A stretch of DNA of 64,000 nt from Delftia sp. PS-11 (lineage in GTDB: Bacteria; Pseudomonadota; Gammaproteobacteria; Burkholderiales; Burkholderiaceae_C). The notes under the pieces were generated by a model that was not told the DNA's origin, ran no database searches, and was given only the letters and a program-made list of their open reading frames with translations. The DNA lies in NCBI RefSeq assembly GCF_029870285.1, contig NZ_JACSYA010000005.1, forward strand, positions 62,001 through 126,000, in the 5' to 3' direction. The position numbers were made by a program, and so were the translations under genes. Within the stretch, counting starts at the first letter, position 1. Each line of letters opens with the position of its first letter. Shown piece after piece: positions 20,984-31,860 of the stretch.

Positions 20984-21416
20984 GTATTGGCGAGCAGGGG
21001 GGAAGATTCAGTTTTTCGACATCCGGTCTTAGATCGATAAATGCGACATCTGTGTTGGGAAGCATTTCAAGATGATTTTTCGTGTGACCGAGTGGGGTTA
21101 GACGAATAAAAGTTTCCGAAGGGATTTGCTTTAAAAAAATGTTTTTTAATAGCTCGCCGCGCTTCTTTGCCAATTCCTCTGCATCTTCCAAGCTATTTGC
21201 ATAAGCATTCGATTCTATCGATATGCTGCTGATAATCGGGAAGTCGACTAATGATGATCTGAGCCAGGTTTGCAGCTTCTTGTCCTCTGTGGCAGATAGG
21301 CTGGCTTGCCCTTGAACATAAAACACATCAATGGAACTCACGTAGCTGCATGCTACGGCAGAGAATTTGATAAATGCCAGAAATACCAGAAAAGATAAAT
21401 TCCTACATGCTGCCAT
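20967..21416 (-). CDS. Secreted or lipid-anchored hypothetical protein, possible OmpA-C-like/immunity partner
   Basis: 149 aa from ATG 21416 (ATG 21428 and 21446 also in frame). Hydrophobic N-terminal signal (LSFLVFLAFIKFSAVACS), perhaps a weak lipobox at AVAC. The mature part, with YVQGQASLSATEDKKLQTWL and SNAYANSLEDAEELAKKRG, resembles the beta-alpha-beta layout of OmpA C-terminal domains, but it lacks a clear full motif. It is AT-rich and overlaps the end of the metallopeptidase gene, so it is probably its partner. An immunity or targeting role is an inference. Confidence 0.5.
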   Translation of the reverse strand: MAACRNLSFLVFLAFIKFSAVACSYVSSIDVFYVQGQASLSATEDKKLQTWLRSSLVDFPIISSISIESNAYANSLEDAEELAKKRGELLKNIFLKQIPSETFIRLTPLGHTKNHLEMLPNTDVAFIDLRPDVEKLNLPPCSPIPIKPK

Positions 21417-22242
21417 ATACGACACCATGTAATGCGAACATAACAAAACTATCCGTGTTATTTATGGCTTTGGACGGGTCGCTCTGAGCAAGTCTCTCTG
21501 ACAAAATTTGATCATAAGCGTGATCCAACGATGTAAATGTAGTCTGAAAATGGCAAACTTCATGCAAAATGGTGCCAATCTTGGAGCTTTGTGTGCTGGA
21601 GTAGGTTCGGCTTTCACAATAGCCAGGATAAATTGCAATATGGTGTCCGCCATCTGTTGGGCAAACTGCCGCATGAACCCCTTTGTTATTTGTATTGGGT
21701 TCGCATCCAAAAAAATTTCCCGTAGATGGCTTTAAGAAGTTTTCACCCGATAGTTGCTTCAGTACAGAAACACACTTTGGATATCCATTTTGCAGTATTA
21801 ATTTCAGTTTTTCACTGTCGGTTCCAAACCATTTGATTGCTTTTTCCCGTATTTGAGGGCTCCATTGATTGACGCTTGGAATGACTCTATTCTCGAGAAT
21901 TTTTACTAATTTATCTCTAATTTCATTAAATTCCTCGATAAACTGCTCATTTGTCATGTTGGGACAAATTCTATCTTCCAGTCGATCCGGTGGATCGACA
22001 AAATTATGTGTGCTATTGCCTATTTTTAATTGTTGTATTTCACCTTTATTTCCAGGTGAAATGCGTGGTGTATGGTGATTTTCAAGGGGGAATATCTCGC
22101 TGGATTTGAAATTTCCATAATGCCAAAGTTCCACGTCAAATGGATATTGAGGGGCTTGAGCAAGGCATCTCGAGTGTCCGAAGCCATGTTCTTCTCCCCT
22201 TGCTGTTTCGGTAGCTGGTCCGGGTTTAATAAATATTGTCAT
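21403..22242 (-). CDS. M35-like (deuterolysin / Lys-specific type) zinc metallopeptidase, putative secreted effector
   Basis: 279 aa. The C-terminal half has the M35 layout: HExxH as HEVCH (residues 227-231), a downstream Asp in SLDHAYD (D240) as third ligand, and AQSDPSKAINNTDSFVMFA, close to the conserved tail of bacterial M35 enzymes. No signal peptide, as expected if it leaves by a contact-dependent system such as T6SS; this is inferred. AT-rich and unlike its neighbours, so probably acquired. It is followed by an overlapping secreted small protein. Confidence 0.7.
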   Translation of the reverse strand: MTIFIKPGPATETARGEEHGFGHSRCLAQAPQYPFDVELWHYGNFKSSEIFPLENHHTPRISPGNKGEIQQLKIGNSTHNFVDPPDRLEDRICPNMTNEQFIEEFNEIRDKLVKILENRVIPSVNQWSPQIREKAIKWFGTDSEKLKLILQNGYPKCVSVLKQLSGENFLKPSTGNFFGCEPNTNNKGVHAAVCPTDGGHHIAIYPGYCESRTYSSTQSSKIGTILHEVCHFQTTFTSLDHAYDQILSERLAQSDPSKAINNTDSFVMFALHGVVYGSM

Positions 22243-22330
22243 TATTTTTCCTATTAATGGGGTGGATTAATTATTTCATCAATATTTTTCCGCAACTGAC
22301 GTTTTTTGCAGATAGATTTTGCTATGACTC
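22243..22330. other. AT-rich gap upstream of the metallopeptidase gene
   Basis: Non-coding on both strands. It holds the promoter region of the minus-strand peptidase (AGGAAAA before its ATG) and marks the jump back to high-GC host-like sequence at about 22335. Confidence 0.4.
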
Positions 22331-22573
22331 ATGGTACTGATCAACCGGCCCCACAGCTGTAAGTATTTCCTGCCGCTGTTCCGCAAGGCCGGCGTGACGC
22401 TGCTGCTCACCTATGAGTTCGCCTCCACCGGGATGCGGCGTTCCATGGTGGTCAACGGCCACGGGCTGAGCGTGCTGACCACGCGGCCCGTGGTGCTGTC
22501 CGTGCGCGCAGGCCATGCCTCGCCGCTGGTTGCACTGTTCTTGCAGGTGGCGCGTGCCGTGATGGCACCGTAG
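22331..22573 (+). pseudogene. Remnant of a LysR-type regulator (C-terminal part)
   Basis: 80 codons. YEFASTGMRRSMVVNGHGLSVLTTRP is the typical end of a LysR effector-binding domain, and LSVRAGHASPLVALFLQVAR is its last helix, but the strand segment that should lie between them is missing and the N-terminal 200+ residues are absent. Host-like GC. The break coincides with the edge of the AT-rich patch. Confidence 0.55.
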
Positions 22574-22633
22574 CGGCGCGCAGGCCGGTGTTTTGCACCA
22601 GATTGGGGTGCCCTTACCTGGGATTTTCCCCAT

Positions 22634-22647
22634 CTTGTATGGACAAG
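22634..22647. promoter_or_regulatory. HutC-like operator 1 upstream of the ABC transporter
   Basis: CTTGTATGGACAAG, close to the HutC palindrome CTTGTATGTACAAG known from Pseudomonas. About 190 bp before the binding-protein ATG. It shares TGTA-N2-(T/G)ACA with the other two sites reported here. Confidence 0.6.
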
Positions 22648-22737
22648 ATTGGCTGGCACGGCATTTGCTGTTGCTCTCTTTGCTGATCGCAGGCAGGTAC
22701 ATGCTTTCCGGCCCATCATCGGGTTTGCCGGGTAATC

Positions 22738-22751
22738 CTGTATATACATGC
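22738..22751. promoter_or_regulatory. HutC-like operator 2 upstream of the ABC transporter
   Basis: Contains the perfect palindrome TGTATATACA (22739-22748), the core expected for HutC. It lies about 90 bp before the binding-protein gene. Confidence 0.55.
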
Positions 22752-22838
22752 TCGATCGGCAAAAACACACTGCGTGCTCTCGCCCACTTGCGCGGTCATC
22801 GCCAGCTTGCCATTCCCGTCCCGATCAAGGAGTGTTCC

Positions 22839-23810
22839 ATGAGTTCGAGTTCCACATCCCGCCGTTCTCTTCTGTGGCCCCTGGCCGCCGCCTGTCTGGC
22901 GGCCGCCCTGCAGCCCGCGGCGGCCCAGGAAACCAGGATCACGCTGGGCATGTCGGGCTGGACCGGCTTTGCGCCGCTGACCCTGGCGGACAAGGCAGGC
23001 ATTTTCAAGAAAAACGGCCTGGCGGTCGATCTCAAGATGATTCCGCAAAAAGACCGCCACCTGGCCCTGGCTTCGGGTGCCATCCAGTGCGCGGCCACGA
23101 CCATCGAGACCCATGTGGCCTGGAACACCAATGGCGTGCCCATCGTGCAGATCTTCCAGATGGACAAGTCCTACGGCGCCGACGGCATCGCCGTGCGCAA
23201 CGATGTCAAGGGCTTTGCCGACCTCAAGGGCAAGACCGTGGCCGTGAGCGCGCCGGGCACGGCGCCGTACTTCGGCCTGGCCTGGATGCTGCACAAGAAC
23301 GGCATGACCATGAAGGATGTGAAGACCGTGTCGCTGGAGCCCCAGCCTGCGGCCCAGGCCTTCGTGGCCGGGCAAAACGATGCGGCCATGAGCTATGAGC
23401 CCTACCTGTCCACCATCCGCGCCAACCCTGCTGCGGGCAAGATCCTGGCCACCACCATCGACTACCCCATGGTCATGGACACCGTGGGCTGCGACCCCAA
23501 ATGGCTCAAGGCCAATGCGGCAGCCGCCAAGGCCCTGGCCCAGTCCTATTTCGACGCGGTGGCCCTGATCGAGTCCGACCAGTCCAAGTCCTTCGAGATC
23601 ATGGGCGCGGCCGTCAAGCAAAGCGGCGAGCAGTTCGGCAAGTCGGCCTCTTACCTCAAATGGTCGGACAAGGCGGCCAACCAGAAGTTCTTCGCCAGCG
23701 AGCTGCTGCCCTTCATGAAGGAGTCGGCCGTGATTCTCAAGGAGGCCGGCATCATCCGCACCCTCCCCGAGAACTACGGCGTGATGTACGACACCAGCTT
23801 CATCCAGTAA
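22839..23810 (+). CDS. ABC transporter periplasmic binding protein (NMT1/SsuA-like)
   Basis: 323 aa with signal peptide (LLWPLAAACLAAALQPAAA-Q). SsuA/THI5-like fold: WTGFAPLTLADKAGIFKKNG opening, VAVSAPGTAPYFGLAWML and EPYLSTIRANP later. CAAGGAGTG precedes ATG 22839. It forms an operon with the permease and ATPase that follow, then hutC. Two HutC-like sites upstream and the hut genes downstream suggest uptake of histidine, urocanate or a related imidazole compound, rather than sulfonates. The substrate is inferred. Confidence 0.85.
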   Translation: MSSSSTSRRSLLWPLAAACLAAALQPAAAQETRITLGMSGWTGFAPLTLADKAGIFKKNGLAVDLKMIPQKDRHLALASGAIQCAATTIETHVAWNTNGVPIVQIFQMDKSYGADGIAVRNDVKGFADLKGKTVAVSAPGTAPYFGLAWMLHKNGMTMKDVKTVSLEPQPAAQAFVAGQNDAAMSYEPYLSTIRANPAAGKILATTIDYPMVMDTVGCDPKWLKANAAAAKALAQSYFDAVALIESDQSKSFEIMGAAVKQSGEQFGKSASYLKWSDKAANQKFFASELLPFMKESAVILKEAGIIRTLPENYGVMYDTSFIQ

Positions 23811-23822
23811 GCACTCCAGGGG

Positions 23823-24713
23823 ATGACCATGCAAGCCGCCTCCACTTCCGCAGTCCCGCCGACGCACCCGCCCGTGTCCCAGACCCCGCAGCATGCACCG
23901 GCACCTGCGGCGCAGCCCGCACCCGTGCGCCGGCGCCGCATGGCCCCGCTGGAGCCGGTCAGCCCCACGGCCCGCTGGGTGCTGGGTGTGGCCTTCTTCG
24001 TGGTGTTCTTTCTCGTCTGGTCGGTGGTGACGCTGGGCGGCTTCGTCTCACCGACCTTCCTGGCCAGCCCGCTGACCATGGCCCGCGAAGGCGTGCTGCT
24101 GTTCACGGAGTTCGACTTCCTGCATGACATCGGCATGACGGTGTGGCGCGTGATGGGCGGCTTCATCCTGGCCTGCGCCGTGGCCGTGCCCCTGGGCATT
24201 GCCATGGGGGCCTGGAAGCCGGTCGAGGCCTTCTTCGAGCCCTTCGTGTCCTTTTGCCGCTACCTGCCTGCCTCGGCCTTCATCCCTTTGCTCATCCTGT
24301 GGGCCGGCGTGGGCGAGACGCAAAAGCTGCTGGTGATCTTCATCGGCTCGGTGTTCCAGGTCACGCTGATGGTGGCCGTCACCGTGGGCGGCGCGCGCAA
24401 GGATCTGGTCGAGGCCGCCTATACGCTGGGCGCCTCCAGCACCGGCGTGGTGCGCCGCGTGCTGATCCCGGGCGCTGCGCCCGGCATTGCCGAGACGCTG
24501 CGCCTGGTGCTGGGCTGGGCCTGGACCTATGTGATCGTGGCGGAGCTGATCGGCTCGTCTTCGGGCATCGGCCACATGATCACCGACAGCCAGGCGCTGC
24601 TCAACACCGGGCAGATCATCTTCGGCATCATCGTGATCGGGCTGATCGGCCTGGTGTCCGATTTCATTTTCAAGACGGTCAACCGCCGGATGTTCGAGTG
24701 GAGCACGCTGTGA
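23823..24713 (+). CDS. ABC transporter permease (SsuC/TauC-like)
   Basis: 296 aa inner-membrane protein with a Pro/Ala/Arg-rich cytoplasmic lead of about 45 residues and about six membrane segments. EAA loop: EAAYTLGASSTGVVRRVLIPGAAPGI. It starts 12 nt after the binding protein. ATG 23829 is an alternative start. Confidence 0.88.
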   Translation: MTMQAASTSAVPPTHPPVSQTPQHAPAPAAQPAPVRRRRMAPLEPVSPTARWVLGVAFFVVFFLVWSVVTLGGFVSPTFLASPLTMAREGVLLFTEFDFLHDIGMTVWRVMGGFILACAVAVPLGIAMGAWKPVEAFFEPFVSFCRYLPASAFIPLLILWAGVGETQKLLVIFIGSVFQVTLMVAVTVGGARKDLVEAAYTLGASSTGVVRRVLIPGAAPGIAETLRLVLGWAWTYVIVAELIGSSSGIGHMITDSQALLNTGQIIFGIIVIGLIGLVSDFIFKTVNRRMFEWSTL

Positions 24714-24731
24714 AAAGGATCTACCCCCTGA

Positions 24732-24800
24732 GCGGCTGCGCCGCTTCCCCCTTGAAGGGGGACGACACCCTCGGTGCGGGGCGGCCCTTCCTCGGTGTCT
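24732..24800. repeat. Palindromic intergenic element of a kind common in Comamonadaceae
   Basis: The 150-bp gap between permease and ATPase holds a perfect palindrome CCCCCTTGAAGGGGG (24747-24761) flanked by GCGGCTGCGCCGC and ACACCCTCGGTG. This arrangement is familiar to me from intergenic regions of Delftia and Acidovorax type genomes. It may act as a weak mid-operon hairpin that lowers ATPase expression. Copy number cannot be judged from one window. Confidence 0.5.
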
Positions 24801-24862
24801 CTGAGGTGAGTCGCGCCGGTTGCAGCCGCTGTGAATATTGACAAGCGCCCTGGAGAATCGTG

Positions 24863-25642
<780 letters not shown>

Positions 25643-25650
25643 CGCTTTTC

Positions 25651-26439
25651 ATGACCACCGTCCACACCATGTCTTCCCGCCCCACGGCTACCCGTTCTTC
25701 TCCACCGACAGCGGAGGTACCCCTGGCCCTGTACCAGCAGGTCAAGGACCATGTGCTGCGCAAGATCGCCGACGGCTCGCTGTCGGCGGGCGCGCGCGTG
25801 CCTTCCGAGCAGGAACTGGTACAGGAGTTCGGCGTGGCGCGGATGACTGCCAACCGCGCGCTGCGCGAACTGGCCGAGCAGGGCGTGATCGTGCGCGTGG
25901 CCGGCGTGGGCTCCTTTGTGGCCGAGGAAAAGCCGCAGTCCACGCTGCTGCGCATCGCCAACATTGCCGAGGAAATCCGCCAGCGCGGGCATGACCACCG
26001 CTTCGAGCTGATCGGCGTGCGCCGCGAGTCGGCCTCGCCCGAGGCGGCGGCCGCGCTGCAGCTGCCCGTGGGCAGCTCGGTCTTTCACCTGCAGGGCGTG
26101 CACTTCGAAAACGATGTGCCCGTGCAACTGGAGGACCGGCATGTGAACCCGCGCATGGCGCCGGACTTCATGGAGCAGGACTTCTCGCGGGTTCTGCCCT
26201 CGGCCTACCTGGTGCGCAACGTGCCCTTCGATCAGATAGAGCATGTGGTCGATGCCATGCTGCCCACGCCCGAGCAGGCGCGCTGGCTGCAGATGACGCC
26301 CGAGCAGCCCTGCCTGACCCTGACCCGCCGCACCTGGTACCGGGGCACGCCCGTCACCTGGGTGCACTGCGTGCATCCGGGCATGCGCTACCGGCTGGGC
26401 AGCCGCTTCCGCACGGACGGCGCCTCGCACGACGGCTGA
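25651..26439 (+). CDS. hutC: GntR-family histidine-utilization repressor HutC
   Basis: 262 aa. N-terminal winged HTH of the GntR type (residues about 22-90: LYQQVKDHVLRKIADG, PSEQELVQEFGVARMTANRAL) and a C-terminal UTRA effector domain (HFENDVPVQLEDRHVNPRMAPDF). HutC binds urocanate, which releases it from hut operators. Encoded between the transporter and hutH; candidate operators occur upstream of both. Confidence 0.93.
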   Translation: MTTVHTMSSRPTATRSSPPTAEVPLALYQQVKDHVLRKIADGSLSAGARVPSEQELVQEFGVARMTANRALRELAEQGVIVRVAGVGSFVAEEKPQSTLLRIANIAEEIRQRGHDHRFELIGVRRESASPEAAAALQLPVGSSVFHLQGVHFENDVPVQLEDRHVNPRMAPDFMEQDFSRVLPSAYLVRNVPFDQIEHVVDAMLPTPEQARWLQMTPEQPCLTLTRRTWYRGTPVTWVHCVHPGMRYRLGSRFRTDGASHDG

Positions 26440-26472
26440 AGCCCGAACGGCGTGCAACGTGCGGCGTGCAAT

Positions 26473-26489
26473 GCGCAACGCCGTTGCGC
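26473..26489. terminator. Hairpin in the hutC-hutH gap
   Basis: GCGCAAC-GCC-GTTGCGC, a perfect 7-bp stem, overlapping a longer AACGGCGT/ACGCCGTT inverted repeat (26446-26485). No T-run. It may end the transporter-hutC transcript ahead of the hutH promoter. Confidence 0.4.
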
Positions 26490-26542
26490 TGCCGGCTGAA
26501 CTAAGGGAGTTCCCTGTATTGCGCCGCCGCTTCTGGGTTGGT

Positions 26543-26556
26543 ATTGTATAGACAGG
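26543..26556. promoter_or_regulatory. HutC-like operator 3 upstream of hutH
   Basis: ATTGTATAGACAGG, core TGTATAGACA (26545-26554), one base off the TGTA-N2-TACA palindrome. It lies 22 bp before the hutH ATG, where a bound repressor would block the promoter. A second partial copy (TAGACAGATAGGCAT) follows directly. Confidence 0.55.
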
Positions 26557-26577
26557 CATAGACAGATAGGCATCACC

Positions 26578-28149
26578 ATGAACACCATCACGACCCCTGG
26601 CATCGCACCCCGTTCCCCCGCCACGCTGACGCTGCAGCCCGGCCAGGTCAGCCTGGCCCAGCTGCGTGCCATCCAGCACGGCGGTGTGCGCCTGTCCCTG
26701 GCTCCCCAGGCGCATGAGCGCATGCGTGCTGCCCAGGACCATGTGCAGCGCATCGTGGACGAGGACCAGGTGGTCTATGGCATCAACACCGGCTTCGGCA
26801 AGCTGGCCTCCACCCGGATCGCCCATGACCGGCTGGCCGAGCTGCAGCGCAATCTGGTGCTGTCGCACAGCGTGGGCACGGGCGAGCCGCTGCCGGACGC
26901 CGTGGTGCGCATGGTGCTGGCCACCAAGGCCGTGAGCCTGGCGCGCGGCCATTCGGGCGTGCGTCCGGCCCTGGCCGATGCGCTGCTGGCCCTGGCCAAT
27001 GCCGATGTGCTGCCCGTCATTCCCGCCAAGGGCTCGGTGGGCGCCTCGGGCGACCTGGCGCCGCTGTCGCATCTGGCCTGCGTGCTCATCGGCGAAGGGC
27101 AGGCCAAGGTCGATGGCCGCGTGGTGCCAGGAGCCGAAGCCATGCGCCATGCGGGCCTGGAGCCCTTCGTGCTGGGCCCCAAGGAAGGGCTGGCCCTGCT
27201 CAATGGCACCCAGGTGTCCACGGCGCTGGCGCTGTCGGGCCTGTTCCAGGCCGAGAGCGTGTTCGCTGCGGGCCTGGTGGCGGGCTGCCTGACGCTGGAG
27301 GCCATCAAGGGCTCGGTGCGGCCCTTCGATGCCCGCATCCACGAGGCGCGCGGACAGGCCGGGCAGATCGCGGTGGCCGCCGCCGTGCGCGAACTGCTCG
27401 ATGGCAGCGCCATCGACACCTCGCACGAGAACTGCGGCCGCGTGCAGGACCCGTACTCCATCCGCTGCGTGCCCCAGGTCATGGGCGCCTGCCTGGACAA
27501 CCTGGCCCATGCGGCCCGGGTGCTGGTGATCGAGGCCAATGCCGCCTCGGACAACCCCCTGGTGTTCGACAACGGCGATGTGATCTCGGGCGGCAACTTC
27601 CATGCCGAGCCCGTGGCCTTTGCGGCCGACATCATCGCCCTGGCGCTGGCCGAGATCGGCGCCATCTCCGAGCGCCGCATGGCCCTGCTGCTGGACACGG
27701 GCCTGTCGGGCCTGCCCGCCTTTCTGATCGCCGACAGCGGCGTGAACTCGGGCTTCATGATCGCCCAGGTCACGGCCGCCGCCCTGGCCGCCGAGAACCA
27801 GTGCCTGGCCCATCCCAGCAGCGTCACCAGCCTGCCCACCTCGGCCAACCAGGAAGACCATGTCTCCATGGCCACCTATGGCGCGCGGCGCCTGGGCGAC
27901 ATGGCGCGCAACACTGCCGTCATCGTGGGCGTGGAGGCCATGGCTGCCGCCCAGGGCATGGACTTCGACCGCAGCCTGCGCAGCTCCGACGCCATCGAGG
28001 CGCAGCACGCGCTGATCCGCAGCCAGGTGCCCCACCTCGACCGTGACCGCTACCTGGCGCCCGACATCGAGACCATGCGCCAGTGGGCGCTGGCCGCCGC
28101 ATGGCCCGAGGCCATCACCCGCCACCTGCCCAGCCACCAGGCTGCCTGA
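26578..28149 (+). CDS. hutH: Histidine ammonia-lyase
   Basis: 523 aa. Deaminates histidine to urocanate. The self-formed MIO cofactor comes from A156-S157-G158 in [14 protein letters not shown]; catalytic Tyr in [10 protein letters not shown] (Y68). Also [11 protein letters not shown] near the C-terminus. Length is normal. First gene of the catabolic hut operon. Confidence 0.96.
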   Translation: MNTITTPGIAPRSPATLTLQPGQVSLAQLRAIQHGGVRLSLAPQAHERMRAAQDHVQRIVDEDQVVYGINTGFGKLASTRIAHDRLAELQRNLVLSHSVGTGEPLPDAVVRMVLATKAVSLARGHSGVRPALADALLALANADVLPVIPAKGSVGASGDLAPLSHLACVLIGEGQAKVDGRVVPGAEAMRHAGLEPFVLGPKEGLALLNGTQVSTALALSGLFQAESVFAAGLVAGCLTLEAIKGSVRPFDARIHEARGQAGQIAVAAAVRELLDGSAIDTSHENCGRVQDPYSIRCVPQVMGACLDNLAHAARVLVIEANAASDNPLVFDNGDVISGGNFHAEPVAFAADIIALALAEIGAISERRMALLLDTGLSGLPAFLIADSGVNSGFMIAQVTAAALAAENQCLAHPSSVTSLPTSANQEDHVSMATYGARRLGDMARNTAVIVGVEAMAAAQGMDFDRSLRSSDAIEAQHALIRSQVPHLDRDRYLAPDIETMRQWALAAAWPEAITRHLPSHQAA

Positions 28150-28189
28150 ACCCGGCAACCGCTTGCCCTACGCACTCCAGGAGATCGCC

Positions 28190-29920
<1,731 letters not shown>

Positions 29921-29992
29921 GCGCGGCTGCCCAGGCAGCTGTGCCATGGCCGCCGCCTCCATCGACCACCACGAAAACGCACGTTCCACGCC

Positions 29993-30556
29993 ATGCATTG
30001 CTTTGACCTGAACCGGATTGCCGAAAGTCCCTGGAAAAACGGCGGCGGCAGCACGCGCGAAATCGCCTGCTGGCCGCCGGGTGCAGGCATGGATGCCTTC
30101 GACTGGCGCATCAGCGTGGCGACCATTGCGCAGGACGGGCCGTTTTCGGCCTTCCCTGGCGTGGACCGCCAGATCATGCTGCTGTGCGGCGATGGCGTGC
30201 ATTTGCAGGGCGAGGGCGTGGACCACCGCCTTGAGCAGCGCTGGCAGCCCTTTGCCTTTGCTGGCGACGTGGCGCTGAACGGCCTGCTGCTGGGCGGGCG
30301 CTCGTGCGACCTGAACGTGATGACGCGCCGGGGCCAGTGCCGTGCACAGGTGCAGGTACTGGCGCAGCCTGCCGAGGCGGGTGCCAGCCCGGCCGGGCTG
30401 TGCATGGTGTTGCAGGGACGCTGGCTCTCGGACACGCTGACCCTGGGGCCAGGCCAGGGGCTGTGGTGGAGCCGGGCCGAGTGGCCCGTGCAGGCCCTGC
30501 GCCCGCACGATGGCGATGCCCGCCTGGTGCAGGTGCTGCTGCAGCCGGCCGCATGA
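29993..30556 (+). CDS. hutD: HutD-family protein
   Basis: 187 aa. Cupin-like HutD with the family opening [41 protein letters not shown] and DLNVMTRRG. HutD is thought to tune histidine breakdown, perhaps by binding a pathway intermediate; its mechanism is not settled. The stop overlaps an upstream in-frame ATG of hutI. Confidence 0.92.
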   Translation: MHCFDLNRIAESPWKNGGGSTREIACWPPGAGMDAFDWRISVATIAQDGPFSAFPGVDRQIMLLCGDGVHLQGEGVDHRLEQRWQPFAFAGDVALNGLLLGGRSCDLNVMTRRGQCRAQVQVLAQPAEAGASPAGLCMVLQGRWLSDTLTLGPGQGLWWSRAEWPVQALRPHDGDARLVQVLLQPAA

Positions 30557-30573
30557 CCCGATGGAGGCCCTTC

Positions 30574-31848
30574 ATGTCCACTGATCCTGTGCTGTTCGAT
30601 ACCTTTGCTTCGGCCGACGGCTGCTGGCACAACCTGCGCCTGGCCCCCGGCCTGTTCGAGGCCGGCGCGCCCGTGGAGCAAGACGCCCCGGCCTGCATCG
30701 CCGTGCGCCAGGGCCGCATCGCCTGGGTGGGGCCGCACGCCAGCCTGCCCGCCGACTGCGCCGGCCTGCCGCACCATGACGGGCGGGGCATGCTGGCCAC
30801 GCCGGGCCTGGTCGATTGCCATACCCATCTGGTCTACGGCGGCCAGCGTGCCGGGGAATTCGCCATGCGGCTGGCGGGCGCCAGCTACGAAGAGGTGGCG
30901 CGCGCCGGCGGCGGCATCGTCTCCAGCGTGCGCGCCACGCGCGAGGCCACCGAGGATGAACTCTTTGCCCAGGCCCTGCCGCGCCTGTCGCAACTGCTGG
31001 ACGAGGGCGTATGCGCCATCGAGATCAAGTCCGGCTACGGCCTGGCTCTGGAGCACGAGCGCAAGCAGCTGCGCGTGGCGCGCCGCCTGGGCCGGGCCCT
31101 GGGCGTGACCGTGCGCACCACCTTCCTGGGCGCGCATGCGCTGCCGCCCGAGTACGCGGGCCGCAGCCAGGACTACATCGACCGGGTCTGCTCCGAGATG
31201 CTGCCCGCCCTGGCCGCCGAAGGGCTGGTCGATGCGGTCGATGTATTTTGCGAGCGCATCGCCTTCTCGCTGGCCGAGACCGAACAGGTTTTCCAGGCGG
31301 CGCATCGCCTGGGCCTGCCCGTCAAGCTGCATGCCGAGCAGCTGTCGAACATGGAGGGGGCTGCCCTCGCGGCGCGCTATGGCGCGCTGTCCTGCGACCA
31401 CATCGAGCACCTGTCGCAGCAAGGCATCGAAGCCATGCGCGGCGCGGGCAGCGTGGCGGTTTTGCTGCCCGGCGCCTTCTATGCGCTGCGCGACACGCAC
31501 CTGCCGCCCATCGCTGCCCTGCGTGCGGCGGGCGTTCCCATGGCCGTCTCCACCGATCACAATCCGGGCACCTCTCCCTGCCTGAGCCTGCTGCTCATGG
31601 CCAGCATGGCCTGCACCCTGTTCAGGCTCACGGTGCCCGAGGCCCTGGCGGGCATCACCCGCCATGGCGCCCAGGCCCTGGGCCTGCAGCACGAGCATGG
31701 CCTGATCGCGGCCGGCCGCCCCGCCCATTTCGTGCTCTGGCCCGTGGGCCAGGCGGCCGAGCTGGCCTACTGGTTCGGCAGCCGCCCCGACTGCACCATC
31801 GTGCGCCAGGGCCGTATCGCGCGCATGTCCAGGCACGGGAGGGACTAG
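30574..31848 (+). CDS. hutI: Imidazolonepropionase
   Basis: 424 aa amidohydrolase. Opens 4-imidazolone-5-propionate to N-formimidoyl-glutamate. Metal ligands in [25 protein letters not shown] and [17 protein letters not shown] ribosome site supports ATG 30574; ATG 30553 (overlapping the hutD stop) is in frame. Confidence 0.95.
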   Translation: MSTDPVLFDTFASADGCWHNLRLAPGLFEAGAPVEQDAPACIAVRQGRIAWVGPHASLPADCAGLPHHDGRGMLATPGLVDCHTHLVYGGQRAGEFAMRLAGASYEEVARAGGGIVSSVRATREATEDELFAQALPRLSQLLDEGVCAIEIKSGYGLALEHERKQLRVARRLGRALGVTVRTTFLGAHALPPEYAGRSQDYIDRVCSEMLPALAAEGLVDAVDVFCERIAFSLAETEQVFQAAHRLGLPVKLHAEQLSNMEGAALAARYGALSCDHIEHLSQQGIEAMRGAGSVAVLLPGAFYALRDTHLPPIAALRAAGVPMAVSTDHNPGTSPCLSLLLMASMACTLFRLTVPEALAGITRHGAQALGLQHEHGLIAAGRPAHFVLWPVGQAAELAYWFGSRPDCTIVRQGRIARMSRHGRD

Positions 31849-31860
31849 AAAGGTTGTCCC

